A stretch of DNA of 64,000 bases, from contig NC_064680.1 in NCBI RefSeq assembly GCF_023278565.1, positions 3,472,001 to 3,536,000 of the forward strand. Reading direction: 5' to 3'. A model generated the notes under the pieces. The model was given only the letters and a program-made list of their open reading frames with translations, was not told the DNA's origin and did no database searches. This document shows, one piece after another, positions 37,701 through 48,124 of this stretch (its first letter is position 1; each line of letters starts with the position of its first letter). This DNA comes from Colletotrichum lupini. Lineage: Eukaryota; Ascomycota; Sordariomycetes; Glomerellales; Glomerellaceae. The translations under genes were made by a program, and so were the position numbers.

Positions 37701-37905
37701 TATTAAATTAAAAGTCTAATTCGATTGTAGTATATAGCCGACTGCGCAGGGGCTAATTAGGGGCCCTATTTATAATTATTATAACTAGCCTAACTTACGG
37801 TTAGAACCTCCTTTTTATACTTACTACGTAAATATTTATATAGTTCAATTAATCTCTTTGTTAACTACGGTTCGAACTAACTACCCTGTAATAGGGATAC
37901 TAACA
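37701..37905 (+). repeat. 3' LTR of Copia copy 1
   Basis: 205 bp from TATTAAATTAAAAG to GGGATACTAACA. The inner (left) end is heavily mutated relative to the 5' LTR start, while the outer end keeps ACA. Read antisense, it supplies seven sense codons and a TAG (37883-37881) to the interrupted GH7 frame. Confidence 0.93.
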
Positions 37906-37910
37906 GGTCC
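37906..37910. repeat. Target-site duplication of Copia copy 1 (right)
   Basis: GGTCC directly after the ACA end of the 3' LTR, matching 30480-30484. It also encodes part of the Gly-Pro codons of the GH7 exon on the minus strand. Confidence 0.93.
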
Positions 37911-39609
37911 AAACCGAATGTTGGACCACGCAACTTTACTATCGAAATATTAGCTACCGAAAAAGTCTCTCGTACCGAACCCTCTATAGACTCATGCGTT
38001 AGGATAATATCTCTCAACCTCTTGAGGTTCCGGTCCGTTACCCCATGAAGGACAAGGTCCTCGCTCCGCTCCTAGAAGACCCGCACGATCCGGCGGGAAC
38101 GTAGAATCGAGCCAAAGGTTATTGGCCCAGTGCTAGTTGACAAAATCAGCTCCCCTTCAAGAAGGGCGAGGGCTCTTGTGACTGGTGATGGACTCACATC
38201 ATTCGAGATGGACATTGTCAGAACCATGGGGCGTCGTAGGGCCTCATTGTGACGCGAGTAGCCGCCGACTTGAGCGAAATACTCGGGATCTTGAAAGTTC
38301 GTGGGCAGAGCTTTGCAGTAGTCAGGACTCAGGCCGCTGGCGTTTGGGAATCCGGAATAAGATGTCGCGGGTGTTTCGATCCTCTTTCCATCTTGGATGA
38401 AGAATTGCTTGACGTTGTCCTCGGAGAACTGTGTCACTACCCTATGCATATTATTTGTATCAGCAGTCACTCAGGGATCTTGTGCGGTTCTGGAAAAAAC
38501 AGTATGGTCGACGCCATCGGGAGAGTTTCTTACGTGAATTTCCTACTTGTATCCACGGTCTTGAACTTGCCATAGAACTCCTTGTCGCCAAGTCTGTATG
38601 GGTTGTAGTCGCAACCGAACTTGTCACATAGAACTTGGCCCGAACCCCCTGTGTTGGCAGCATCACAGTCCGTAGTTTGGCAGACTTTATAGCCAGTGTC
38701 GACGCAAGGTTTCGAGATCATGGAGTATGAGTGAGCATTGGAGTTCCTGGAAGTTTCGAGACATGCTTTTAGTCCTTTCTTCTGATAAAGCGTACCAAGA
38801 TCCTTACCAGACGTCAAATTCAGCACAGCAAGCGCCGTTATTCCCTGTTCCACGGACCTGGTCTGTCTCTGAGGGCACCCAACCCTCGACGTTTGCCTGC
38901 ATCAGTGGGCCCAGTCAGTTGAGACACAAAATGAAAGATGCTAAATAAACATGATAACGTAGATACTCACCTTTCCCCCGACGAACCGATTACTCCTCGG
39001 ACAACTCGCATCACAATATCCAGTCCCGTACTTCGCCCCCGCCTCATTAGTAGGATACCTCGCCATGCCACCATCAGGCTCCATAGCCACAAAGTACAAC
39101 GCACTGTTGATAGCACACTCAACAGACGACAACTCAACATCAAAAGCGAGTTCACTCTCCATCAGCACAAAAGTCTGGTACCGATCCGTCCCACCCGGCT
39201 CCAACAGAAAGATGCGCGAGTTGACGTTGGAAGAAAAGGCATATTGCGTCACAAACTTTTGCGACAGGCTGTTGCCCCCAGTGGTGATGCCGTACCCGTC
39301 TCTATAGCTCTGCGCGTCTGCTCCCTCGAGGGCGCAGGTTAATGTGCAGGAGGCGGTCGTGTTGCACTGCGCGAGGTCCCATTGGTTGCCGGTGTAGCAG
39401 TTGCTGATGCTGTTTGCGTTGCGGATCCAGCGCCATTCTGCGTCGAGAACGACTTCTGCATCGATGGTGGAGCAGAAATTGGTTCCGTTGGGGGATTTGC
39501 TGCAGTTTTGCCAGGAGAGTTTTGGGTGTTGTTCTTGGACTAGGTTGCCTACTTTCTGAGCAGCCGCCACGGTTGCGAGGGCGAGGATGATGGTGGGTAG
39601 AGGATGCAT
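37906..39609 (-). pseudogene. GH7 cellulase (cellobiohydrolase/endoglucanase) gene interrupted by Copia
   Basis: Secreted enzyme that hydrolyses beta-1,4-glucan. Exons on the minus strand: 39609-38971, 38896-38808, 38746-38534, 38441-38198, 38132-37996 and 37938-37906. Adding 30479-30461 gives an in-frame ancestral product of 457 residues, normal for a GH7 without CBM. A signal peptide (MHPLPTIILALATVAAA) is followed by family signatures [66 protein letters not shown] and WSNIRFGP. Three lesions are visible. The Copia element splits the last exon. The last intron (37995-37939) begins AT instead of GT. The catalytic motif reads E239-F-D241-V-W-N-S-N, lacking the acid/base Glu and the Ala after Trp. 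If transcribed into the LTR, translation would add seven LTR-encoded residues and stop at 37881, provided the AT intron were spliced. Otherwise it stops after YYPNA. Confidence 0.93.
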
Positions 39610-40579
39610 AGTATTCCGCTGGAAATACTGAGATTGAATGCTTGTGGGACGATGAAGACAATTGTCAGATTGAAGGCAGCAAAGTAAACTTTCTACCAGT
39701 TAGCTAGAGATTCATGGGTACTTTATGTACTAGCCAGCTGGATATTTGGATAGTTCGTATCGAAGTTGTACTATCATTGCAAAAGACATATAGAAAGAAG
39801 TATTTCTACAACCACAGCAGGGAATTAAAGCAGATTGGAGTATCGATGTGGTCATCAGGAGGACCAGTGCAGCTCGTAAATGTAAGGTGCCGGAAGGTGC
39901 TCCTCCTTGCGGCCGACACCAACGAAAATACGTTCTCGGCAAAGCTTAATCTAACAAAATGGTGTGATGGCTGCTGACGGAGGATCCGGTTGAATATAGG
40001 AGAGAGCCGTTGCTGACGCATCATGATCTTGTAGAGGGCCCAAACTCATCGGGCGTCACAACCTGCAGGTCGGTCCTAACATGGTAGTATTTGGATTCGT
40101 GCTACATGAAGATGCTACTCGAGGAAACCTCCTGAATACGGTCTCAGAGGATGGAGAAAACAGACAGATGAATTCGAAATAAGGTTGCTCCGCTACTGGT
40201 AATACAGTTGGGGATGACCCTGAGTTGGGGGGGGGGGGGGCGGGCGACGCTGACCGGAAAAGTGGACCGCCTCAGCACCGGAGCCCGGTGAAGTGGAGTT
40301 TGGGTGATCGGCGAGCGGGAGTTGGCCGAGGCCGGAAAATACGTATCATTCCCGCACTGCAAAAGGTAGGGTATCTCCCGGTCCACTGAGCTTTGAAAGT
40401 GTGTGTCAACCGTTGGCTTGACCTCAATCCCCACTGAAATTCGCCTTTCGAGCGAGCGCGCTTGCCTAAGTTATTCTTGGGACTCGAAGCCAGTACCTGA
40501 GTATTCGAACTTTCTATTCAACTAGAGCATGTATTGCAATTGTTCCAATCTACCTAATCATGGGATCCCCCTCTGTCCT
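39610..40579. other. Intergenic region: GH7 promoter and 3' flank of oxidoreductase 1
   Basis: Just under 1 kb, with no recognisable gene. A 12-G homopolymer run sits near 40230-40241. The GH7 promoter should occupy the left part; no convincing TATA box is seen. Confidence 0.5.
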
Positions 40580-41774
40580 CTAGATACGCTCTCCCTTTTC
40601 ATTAAACCTCTGAACCTCTCCTGTGAGAAGAGCGTCCTGCAAAGCGCGGCCAATCTCCATAACCTTGACACCCTTCTCAAGAGGCAGCGGAACTGGCTTG
40701 TTCCTGAGAACCGACTCAGTGAACTCATTCGCCTCCAGCGCAAAAGCGTCTTCAAAGCGCTGCCAGTACTCAGGCTGCACCTCATTCCGGATACCAAGCT
40801 TATCCGCGACAACGACATTATTGGCCCTCGGGACAACATTCACCGAGACTTTCCCCTCAGTGCCCGTGATCTCGGTACAAACGTCGTGACCGTGGGCCTG
40901 CGTGCGCGAGCAGTAAAAGTAGGCAATCTTGCCGCCCCAAAACTCAACGACGCCGACGCCGTTATCGACGTCGTTCATCTGCGCGAGCTCCGGGTGGTGC
41001 TGCAGCGTGCCCGTCGCCCAGCACGACTTTGGAATCGGGTCAGAGAGGTACCACAGTGAGAGGTCAATGTCGTGGATGGCGCAGTCGACAAAGATGCCGC
41101 CGTTGCGCGGGGCGTAGCGCACGAAGAAGCCGGTGTTGTCGAGGAGGTCGCACGTGTTGGAGCGAACGATGAAGGGGCTGCCGATGGCCTTGTTGTCGAA
41201 GATCTTGGTGGCGGCGTCGCGGTAGGAGGCGTCGAAGCGGCGGGAGAAGCCGGCCATGACTTTGAGGTCTGGACGGGCTTTGGCGGCGTCGACGCAGGCT
41301 GCGATCTAATATGACGGAGAGAGATTAGCCCAAGGGCCGGGAATTATGTCTGTCAGGTCGCAATGGGATGAAAGCTGATCGTACCTCATCCATCTTCGTA
41401 CTCAAGGGCTTCTCACACAGCACGTGGAGACCCTTCTTAATAGCTGCTAATGTTTGGCTTGCGTGGACATCGGTGCTGGTGGAGATCCACACAGCTTGAA
41501 GCCCCGGGTGGGAGATCATCTCCTCATACGAGCCGTACACTGTGACGTTGAACTCCTTGTATTCCTCAAAGGAGCGCGCCCACTCCAGCTCGTGGGCTTC
41601 GGTACTACAAACTGCCACTACAGAGGCTCTCGGGACGCGGTAGATGAGGTTCTGAACATGGCGACGACCCTATGTTTGTTGTCAGCCGGGGCTCTTTTCT
41701 TCGTGTTGTTGTGACGAATAAGAATTTCTGACCATTCGTCCTAATCCTGCCACTGCGATTCTGAGAGGTTCCAT
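40580..41774 (-). CDS. Gfo/Idh/MocA-family NAD(P)-dependent oxidoreductase 1
   Basis: Exons on the minus strand: 41774-41733, 41669-41385 and 41305-40580 (introns 63 and 79 nt); 350 residues. The family oxidises sugars and polyols, and myo-inositol 2-dehydrogenase is the best-known comparison. The Rossmann motif AGLGRMG is at residues 9-15; the catalytic-Lys motif CEKP has K101; the conserved IFVDCAIHDIDLSLW segment has D183, H187 and D190. No signal peptide, so cytosolic. Clearly paralogous to the gene at 46780-48124, sharing GFSRRFDASYRDA and both early intron sites. It lies downstream of the sugar transporter in the same orientation, which suggests it acts on the imported compound. A TATA-like GATAAATAG lies about 115 bp upstream on the minus strand. 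The substrate cannot be deduced. Confidence 0.92.
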
Positions 41775-42965
41775 AGCTGCTGATGTGTTGCGAATGCGAC
41801 AGATTGTGGGTGTTTCGAGGGCGAAGGTCTGGCGAGTTGACTTCTTGATGGTGCGATCAAGCCTCTGGACTTCATCTCTGCAGATGCCATGCTATTTATC
41901 CTCCATGGACCCAATACCATCTACTGCTCACGGCGAGAGGAATATGAATTCCGTCGTGAACCCGCCAGGAAACATGTCGAGATGCCTTTGCGACGTATCA
42001 AGGCAACTGACCTCGCGTAGATATTTCCTCTCCTGACGAAAAGAGAGATTGAGACGCGAGTACAACTCTCGGTGGCGCATAAGGTGCGAGGGCCACAGCT
42101 CCCCTCAAAGCTCTCCCCCGCATCATGGGGCTACCTTCTTCCACGCCGTCCGAAGAAGACCGACGGGATGAATGAGTTTATCTGGGGAAATGGTTCAGTT
42201 GGACCCTCTTGAGGGGCCAGTCTGGTCTGTCTGCCAGCGTGTAAGTCATTGGAGTTCCTTCGGCCATTACTCGGTGCAGCCGCCCCTTCCCCCGCGTACG
42301 GGGATGCATGATGGATGTGTGGAGGAGATTGGGGTGATGAGGGGAAAAGGGCGGGCCGGTCGTCGATCAGTCCAAGACCATCGCCGACGCCTACCAAAAT
42401 AGGTAATTTGGTCTCTGTCCTCCAGCGAAAGCGAAGTCTGGCTAGAAAGTGTGGCGTTTCAGGAGCAACCCAATGACGAGGGGTGAAATGTAAGCGGCGT
42501 CTACAAGATTTGTGTAGTCGGATATCTGCCGGATTGTGAGTGCCGTGTCTTCTCTGTCCTTGGCCGGTTCCTTCAAGTTCCTATGGCTGAAAGGAAGAAT
42601 TCCAGGTTGTGCCGCGATTCAAGTCAGTTAATGTGTTCCTGACATGTATGAACGTGCCAATTTCGGCCAGGAACCCGCATCCTGCTGAGACCACACAAGG
42701 GTCAAATGGCTTAATGTTGCCATAGCCTGCCCTTTCGCTGGCCACCTAATAACGCCACATTAGTGCCATAGGTAATTCAAAGATCGTTCTGATCAGTGTA
42801 AATCACTTCAGGGGAGAATGCTTGTGAGTTTGAAATGGTATCTTGATATTCATATCCCATAGCCCGTAATCGTACTAGTAAATGTACAAAGGTGATCAAA
42901 ACAAAAGCCTGCCTAGAGTGATGCCATGAGAAACGCCTCCCGTAACTAGATGTTGCTATGCTTGA
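41775..42965. other. Intergenic region upstream of oxidoreductase 1
   Basis: 1.2 kb between two genes of the same strand. It carries the oxidoreductase 1 promoter (TATA-like sequence near 41889-41897 on the minus strand) and the transporter 3' flank. No gene recognised. Confidence 0.5.
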
Positions 42966-44704
42966 TCAAACAGAGTACTTGGCTCCCTCCACACCAGCAC
43001 CGCCTTGCGGTTGCGCACGCTGAGCGAGAATCTGCTGCCTGATGATATCCTTCTCCTCCTGCGCAGAAGTATCCTTGAAAACCTCGTCCATCTGCTCTAG
43101 CGTCCTGCCCTTGGTCTCCGGGACGAGGAAGAAGGCCCAGACGGAGGAGAGGAAGCACCAGGCTCCGAAGAAGACATAGGTGCCGAACCCGAGCTTGTCC
43201 ATCATGGGCGGGGTCGCGACGCCGACGATGAAGTTGAAAAGCCACACGGTTGCGGTAGCCAGGGCGACACCTTTGGAGCGGTGTGAGTTGGGATAGACTT
43301 CCGCCGGGAGGGCCCAGCCCAGGGGGGAGTAGGAAACTCCATAGAGGAGAACGAAGAGGAAGGCCATAGCGACGGCGGCCCAGCCCGCAGCGGTATTGGC
43401 GCTCCAGTTCTTGGAATATACACCTGTGAGGATTGCCATGATGCCCCATGAGGTGCCACCGCCCAGACCACCGAAGATTGCCAGCGGTCTGCGTCCCACT
43501 TTGTCGATAACGAAGAAGCACACGCACACGGCGACGAGCTGTAGGACGTTGAATACACCGGACATGACGAGCGCCATCTCCTCCGACTGTCCGAGGGACT
43601 GGAACAAGGTCGGGGCGTAGTAAATAAACGCGTTTATTCCGCTTAATTGTTGGAATACGGCCACGCCGACGGCGACCGCCGTACGACGCCAGAGACGCGG
43701 GGAGAAGAGGTCCAGCCAACCAGCGAGTTCGAGTCTCAGGCCACGTTTTCCGGGGTGGTACTTCTCCTGCATGATCTTCTGCACTTCGACCTCACTGATG
43801 ATGCCACGGTGCTCAGTCTGAACGCGGTGGTCGTCGGCGGGCAGTCGGCGGAGGCGGACGAGGGAGTCGAGAGCTTCCTGGGGCCTGTTGACGAGGGCAA
43901 GCCAACGAGGAGAATAGGGGTAGAAGAGGATGCCGATGCCGAGGCCGGTCGCGCAGACCATCTGGAGACCGAGAGGGAGACGGAAGGCGATCTCACCGGT
44001 CATGTGACGGGTTCCGTAGGTAATGAAGAAGGAGACGACGACCCCGAGGACGATGGAGACAGATTCGAGCACGAGAAGAGTTCCTCGGAGGTTAGGTGGT
44101 GCAATTTCGGAAATGTAGATTGGAGAACCCTGTCATCGAGATTCGTTAGCCAGCGTTCATTCTCACCATGAGACAAGACGGTTTCAAGAAGGAGACTTTA
44201 ACTCACCATTGCAAGTGTTCCGACGCCAATGCCACCGATAGTCCGGCCAGTGACCAAAACTCCATAATTCGGCGCAGCGGTCTGCATGATAGCACCAATG
44301 TTGAAGATGACCACAACGGCCGCTAGCGCCCTCTTACGGGAAATTTTGTCGGCCAGCGTAGGCATGAACAAACACCCGAGGAACGCACCAAACTCGAGCA
44401 TGCCCGTCATGAATCCCTTGCCAAAGGGTGTTGCGGCTTGTGGGAACACGTCGTGGAACTGCTTCATGACGTTGATGATGGAGATAACACCCTGATCGTA
44501 GCCAAAGGAGAAGCCACCCAGAGACGCCAGGAGGGCGGCACCGCCAACGTACGGAGAATCGGCGAGGCCACGGAAGCCACTGCGGCCGTAGGATACGTCC
44601 TCGGCGGGGTTGAGGTTGATTTCGACATTGTCGATGAAGTCCTCAACGTGTTCGGGGTTGTCGAGGCTTTTGGCCTTTTTCAGGGAGTCTGAGCTGTTCG
44701 CCAT
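42966..44704 (-). CDS. MFS sugar transporter (sugar porter family)
   Basis: Plasma-membrane proton-coupled uptake of a monosaccharide or polyol is the expected role. Exons 44704-44207 and 44129-42966 on the minus strand (77-nt intron); 553 residues, 12 membrane segments by hydropathy. Signatures: GFSFGYDQGVIS in the first helix, GRTIGGIGVGTLAM then GSPIYISEIAPPNLRG, SPRWL, FQQLSGINAFIYYAPTLF, DKVGRRPL, and the terminal PETKGRTLEQMDEVF. The start MANSSDS was preferred over an upstream in-frame ATG at 44803 because a TATATAA box (44861-44867, minus) lies 157 bp upstream of it and the extra N-terminal residues are not family-like. Flanked on both sides by paralogous Gfo/Idh/MocA oxidoreductases in the same orientation. 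The transported substrate is unknown. Confidence 0.95.
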
Positions 44705-46779
44705 GGTTGCGATCTGATGGGTGTTGATGTGTGCTCTAAGGAGGAATGAGGATGAGACCACGGGGATGAGGCAATCACAGCCGCGGAGGGTAGTATTTGA
44801 CAATGGATGATGGGGTCAGAATGGGATGAAGATCAGAAGTCAGCTGAGACGAAGAGGCTCTTATATACTAAATACGTTTCTGGGGGGCTTGGTGTTGAGG
44901 ACTAGGTAGATGGACTACCAACGGGTCGCGCAGCATTAGACTAGGACACGACAAGAACCGGATTTCTGGGGAACCCCATCCGTTTACAGACTAGGGGGGC
45001 TCCTGCAATGTTGTGTGAGTGACTGAGGGCGTCGAGGGTTCGTGCCAGGACTATCTGTCAATTTCCCGGCGACGACAGACTGCGGGCAGCATTAACGCTC
45101 TCCACCGGCAGAGTGGAACACACGGCCCTCAGGTTGCATCTCTCCCCCACGGGGAAGTGTGGAGTCTCCCTCCATGTTGTGCAAACCTTCGAAGCCTTTT
45201 TCGGCGAAGGGCATGGAGAGGAGGGTAACGGTGGGTGGTGTGGGTGACTCGCACGCACTCGAGGCTTCGGTCTGAAAGTGGTGAGCAAAGAAGGCAAACA
45301 GTGGGCTGAGAGTCAGGACCAAGACCATCATCAAAGACAGCGAATATCTCATTGGTTAGACCTAGGCTTAGACTGCCTGCGGGCTGCGGCTGGGCGTCAT
45401 GATAGCGGTCTTTTGGCCGAAGGGTTTCCTTTTCAGGAACCCGTCGGCGATGAGGCCTTGCCCGCCCCCCTCAGCCGCCCCGCGACGCTAATGTCCATTC
45501 TTAGTATAGTGCTATATTCTGACTTTCTGAGACATCAAAGGAGCCCGGTCAGGGGTGCTTGGTTGGCTGGAGTCGGGGAGTCGGGCGCTGAGTTGATGAG
45601 ACTTTGCCAAGGGGGATCAATAATGGTCCGCTGAGCACCCAACCGATGTTGTGGACTTGTTGTCAACTTGGAGGAAACTGGATTGAAGCGTTTGGTTGTT
45701 CTTAATCAACCTGTGATGACGACATGGGCTCCATCTTGCCAAATGTGTTTTTTTGCTAGGGCCGGGGTTAGTCGGGATACAATCCCGCGCCCGTCGAGAG
45801 AAACCGGAGCCTCTTGCCCCCCGGGGTTACATCCTTGGAGTTCATCGCTCTGCTTTAGGCCATTGGAGTAGGTGATCACCCTTGCGGACTACATAACCCG
45901 CGGGATTCGATTTCCGACAACACGCATACCAAATGGGACCTCTTAAGGAAGGGTTCATCCCCCAGCATTTCTATGGGCTCTGAATGCGATGAGAAGATTC
46001 TACGAGGCGCCTTGGTCAACTTCCGACAAAGTTCAACCAAATGTGAGTTTTGCTAGGAGTGAGTTGCCCTGTTGGAGAATCCCGCGGGTTTCTGTCCAAT
46101 GCGGCGGTGTCAGACACCACCAACAACGAATCAGGGAATTTCAGGCACGAGGGTGCCAAGGACTACCCCTACTCCGATCCCGCTCGCTCCCGAATAAGTA
46201 ATTTCCCGACTTGCTGCTTTCGATTTCGTAGGCCTTCCAACGTGGAATCATGGGTATATAATCTGTTCGAGTTACAATTGGTAGACGTGGGCGATGATGG
46301 GGTCGACTGGGGCTTTGAAGATGGATCATTCGGCCAAACGCCAACCAGCTGAGAGCTCAGGCTCTCGCTAATTGACATTTATGTGCTGACTTACAAGGGA
46401 ATCTGAAACTACGTCATTCATTAACCAGGGCGCATTTGATTGTGGATTGCGATACTGCGATTAGAACGCGCGTGAAGACCAAAGAAATAGATCGAAGTCG
46501 AGTCAATTATTAACTCACTGGCCCCGTGACCCCGGAACCCACCCGATATCATGACAAGGGCGAGATAATGACGAAGAACCACGTTGTTTTTACTATCAAA
46601 CGTGTCTAATTCGAGCACACATGCCCCCCACGCGACTATGAACATGCAAGATTTTGAAACATCGTCAATTCATCAAAGCAAAGTTAGCTCTAATGTCGTC
46701 ACCAAACATCAACGCGCCTACGTTCCCATCCACTACATAAGACGCGCGATTCTATGCTCATTTTACTCCATCTCGATCT
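44705..46779. other. Intergenic region upstream of the transporter
   Basis: 2.1 kb with no recognisable gene. The transporter TATA box is at 44861-44867 (minus strand). The rest carries the transporter promoter and the 3' flank of oxidoreductase 2. Short overlapping frames only. Confidence 0.5.
44861..44867 (-). promoter_or_regulatory. TATA box of the sugar transporter gene
   Basis: TATATAA on the minus strand, 157 bp upstream of the chosen ATG, a normal distance for a fungal gene with a short 5' leader. Confidence 0.6.
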
Positions 46780-48124
46780 CTACAGCTTAGCACTATCAAT
46801 GCGCTTGCCTGACTCATCGAAATCAATCTTCTTCCCAGTGATCAAACTCTCCTGCAGCGCGCAACCAATCTTGACGGCGTTGACAGCACCGGCGAGCTTC
46901 ATGGGCGGCTCGGTGTTGTTCAAACAGCACGCAGTGAACTCGTTGGCCTCGGTGATGAAGGCCTCACGGAAGCGGCCATAGTAGTCGGGAGGAATCTCGC
47001 GACGGATACCTGTGGGCTCGTAGAGGTTGACGAGGTTCAGCTGGGGCTGTGTGTTGACGGCGACCTTGCCGCTTGTGCCAAAGATTTCGGTCGTGTCTTC
47101 TTGGCCGGCGGCCATCATGCGGGAGCAGAAGAGTTGCGCAATCTTTCCACCCTGTAGTCGCATATGATTAGCTTATGTTCCATCTACCGCAAAGTCTAAG
47201 ATTATCGGGAGAACTTACGTAGAACTCAACGACAGCGACGGCGTTATCCCTATCATTATGCTTTCTCAGACCCTCCTGCACAGCTGTGATACCAATAGCA
47301 GACACGCTCTTGACGACGCTATCCTCGCCGAAGAACCAAAGCGCTAGGTCAATGTCGTGAATAGAGCAATCGACAAAGATACCACCGCTGAACTCGGCGT
47401 AGTCGACGAAGAAGCCGGAGGGGTCGAGCTTATCGCAGGTCTGTGAGCGGAAGACGGAGGGCGCACCGATGTCGCCGCGAGCCACTCGTGTGAAGGCGTC
47501 TCGGTAGGATGCATCGAACCGGCGTGAGAATCCGCAGATGACCTTTTGGCTGGGGTTCTTGATGAGGGACTTTTCGTACGCCGTGACGACGGATTGCGAC
47601 TGTGTGACAGATGGTAATTAGTCTCCTGACTCTGCTACTTTCAAGGGGTGGCATGGAGTGGATTCTAAGTATGAACGTACGATATCGACGCTTGTGCTAA
47701 GAGGCTTCTCGCACAGAACGTGTAGGCCCTTCTCGATGGCCTTAATGGCCTGCTCGGCGTGTACCGTGGTGGCGCTGGCGACGATCACAGCTTGTAGTGT
47801 CGATTCCTTGCGCAACATCTCGTCGTAGTCGAGGTACGTTCGCAGAGGGCCAAACTCTGCGACGGCGGCATCGAGTTCAGCTTGCACCGGCGAGCTGACG
47901 GCGATGAGGTCGGCCTTTGGTGTCAGGGTCGCAAAGTGTCTGGCGTGTCGCAAACCTATTTGATTCAATTGTGGTCAGCCCATGTAGGAGTCGCTCGAGC
48001 TCAGCACTAGAGCTTGCTTCTTCGCTGAGGTAGCTATGAGAGCTACCCCTCGGTGGAATGAGGGGCGAGACATACCCATGCGCCCGAGTCCGGCGACGGC
48101 AACGTTGAGCTTTTCTCCGGCCAT
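46780..48124 (-). CDS. Gfo/Idh/MocA-family NAD(P)-dependent oxidoreductase 2
   Basis: Exons on the minus strand: 48124-48076, 47955-47681, 47599-47219 and 47151-46780 (introns 120, 81 and 67 nt); 358 residues. Rossmann motif AGLGRMG (residues 11-17), CEKP with K100, and IFVDCSIHDIDLALW with H189. It shares long blocks with oxidoreductase 1. The two first introns fall in the same Gly-rich loop, one nucleotide apart; the second introns are at the same site; the third intron (after VVEFY) is unique to this copy. These facts indicate an old local duplication. It is divergent from the Zn2Cys6 regulator across a 962-bp gap, a common arrangement for co-regulated pathway genes. Predicted to be a cytosolic sugar, polyol or sugar-acid dehydrogenase; substrate unknown. 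Confidence 0.92.

Larger units (their letters stand above)
30485..37905 (+). mobile_element. RIP-mutated Copia (Ty1-like) LTR retrotransposon, copy 1
   Basis: A 7421-bp element with 205-bp LTRs (30485-30689 and 37701-37905), flanked by GGTCC duplications. A polypurine tract (37682-37700) abuts the right LTR. Interior DNA is RIP-altered to TA-rich sequence with stops throughout, so no open frame remains. Conceptual plus-strand translation gives reverse transcriptase then RNase H as in Copia elements. Outer LTR ends keep the canonical TGT..ACA; inner ends are mutated. The insertion lies inside the last exon of the GH7 gene, antisense to it. The primer-binding site after 30689 is too altered to assign a tRNA. 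Confidence 0.95.

Noticed and set aside
42946..43719. 257-codon minus-strand frame over the transporter
   Set aside because: Alternate-frame shadow of transporter exon 2 on the same strand; the transporter frame carries all the family motifs.
44705..44803. Upstream in-frame ATG of the sugar transporter
   Set aside because: It would add a Cys-containing leader not seen in sugar porters. The downstream ATG starts the usual charged cytosolic tail and lies at a normal distance from the TATA box.
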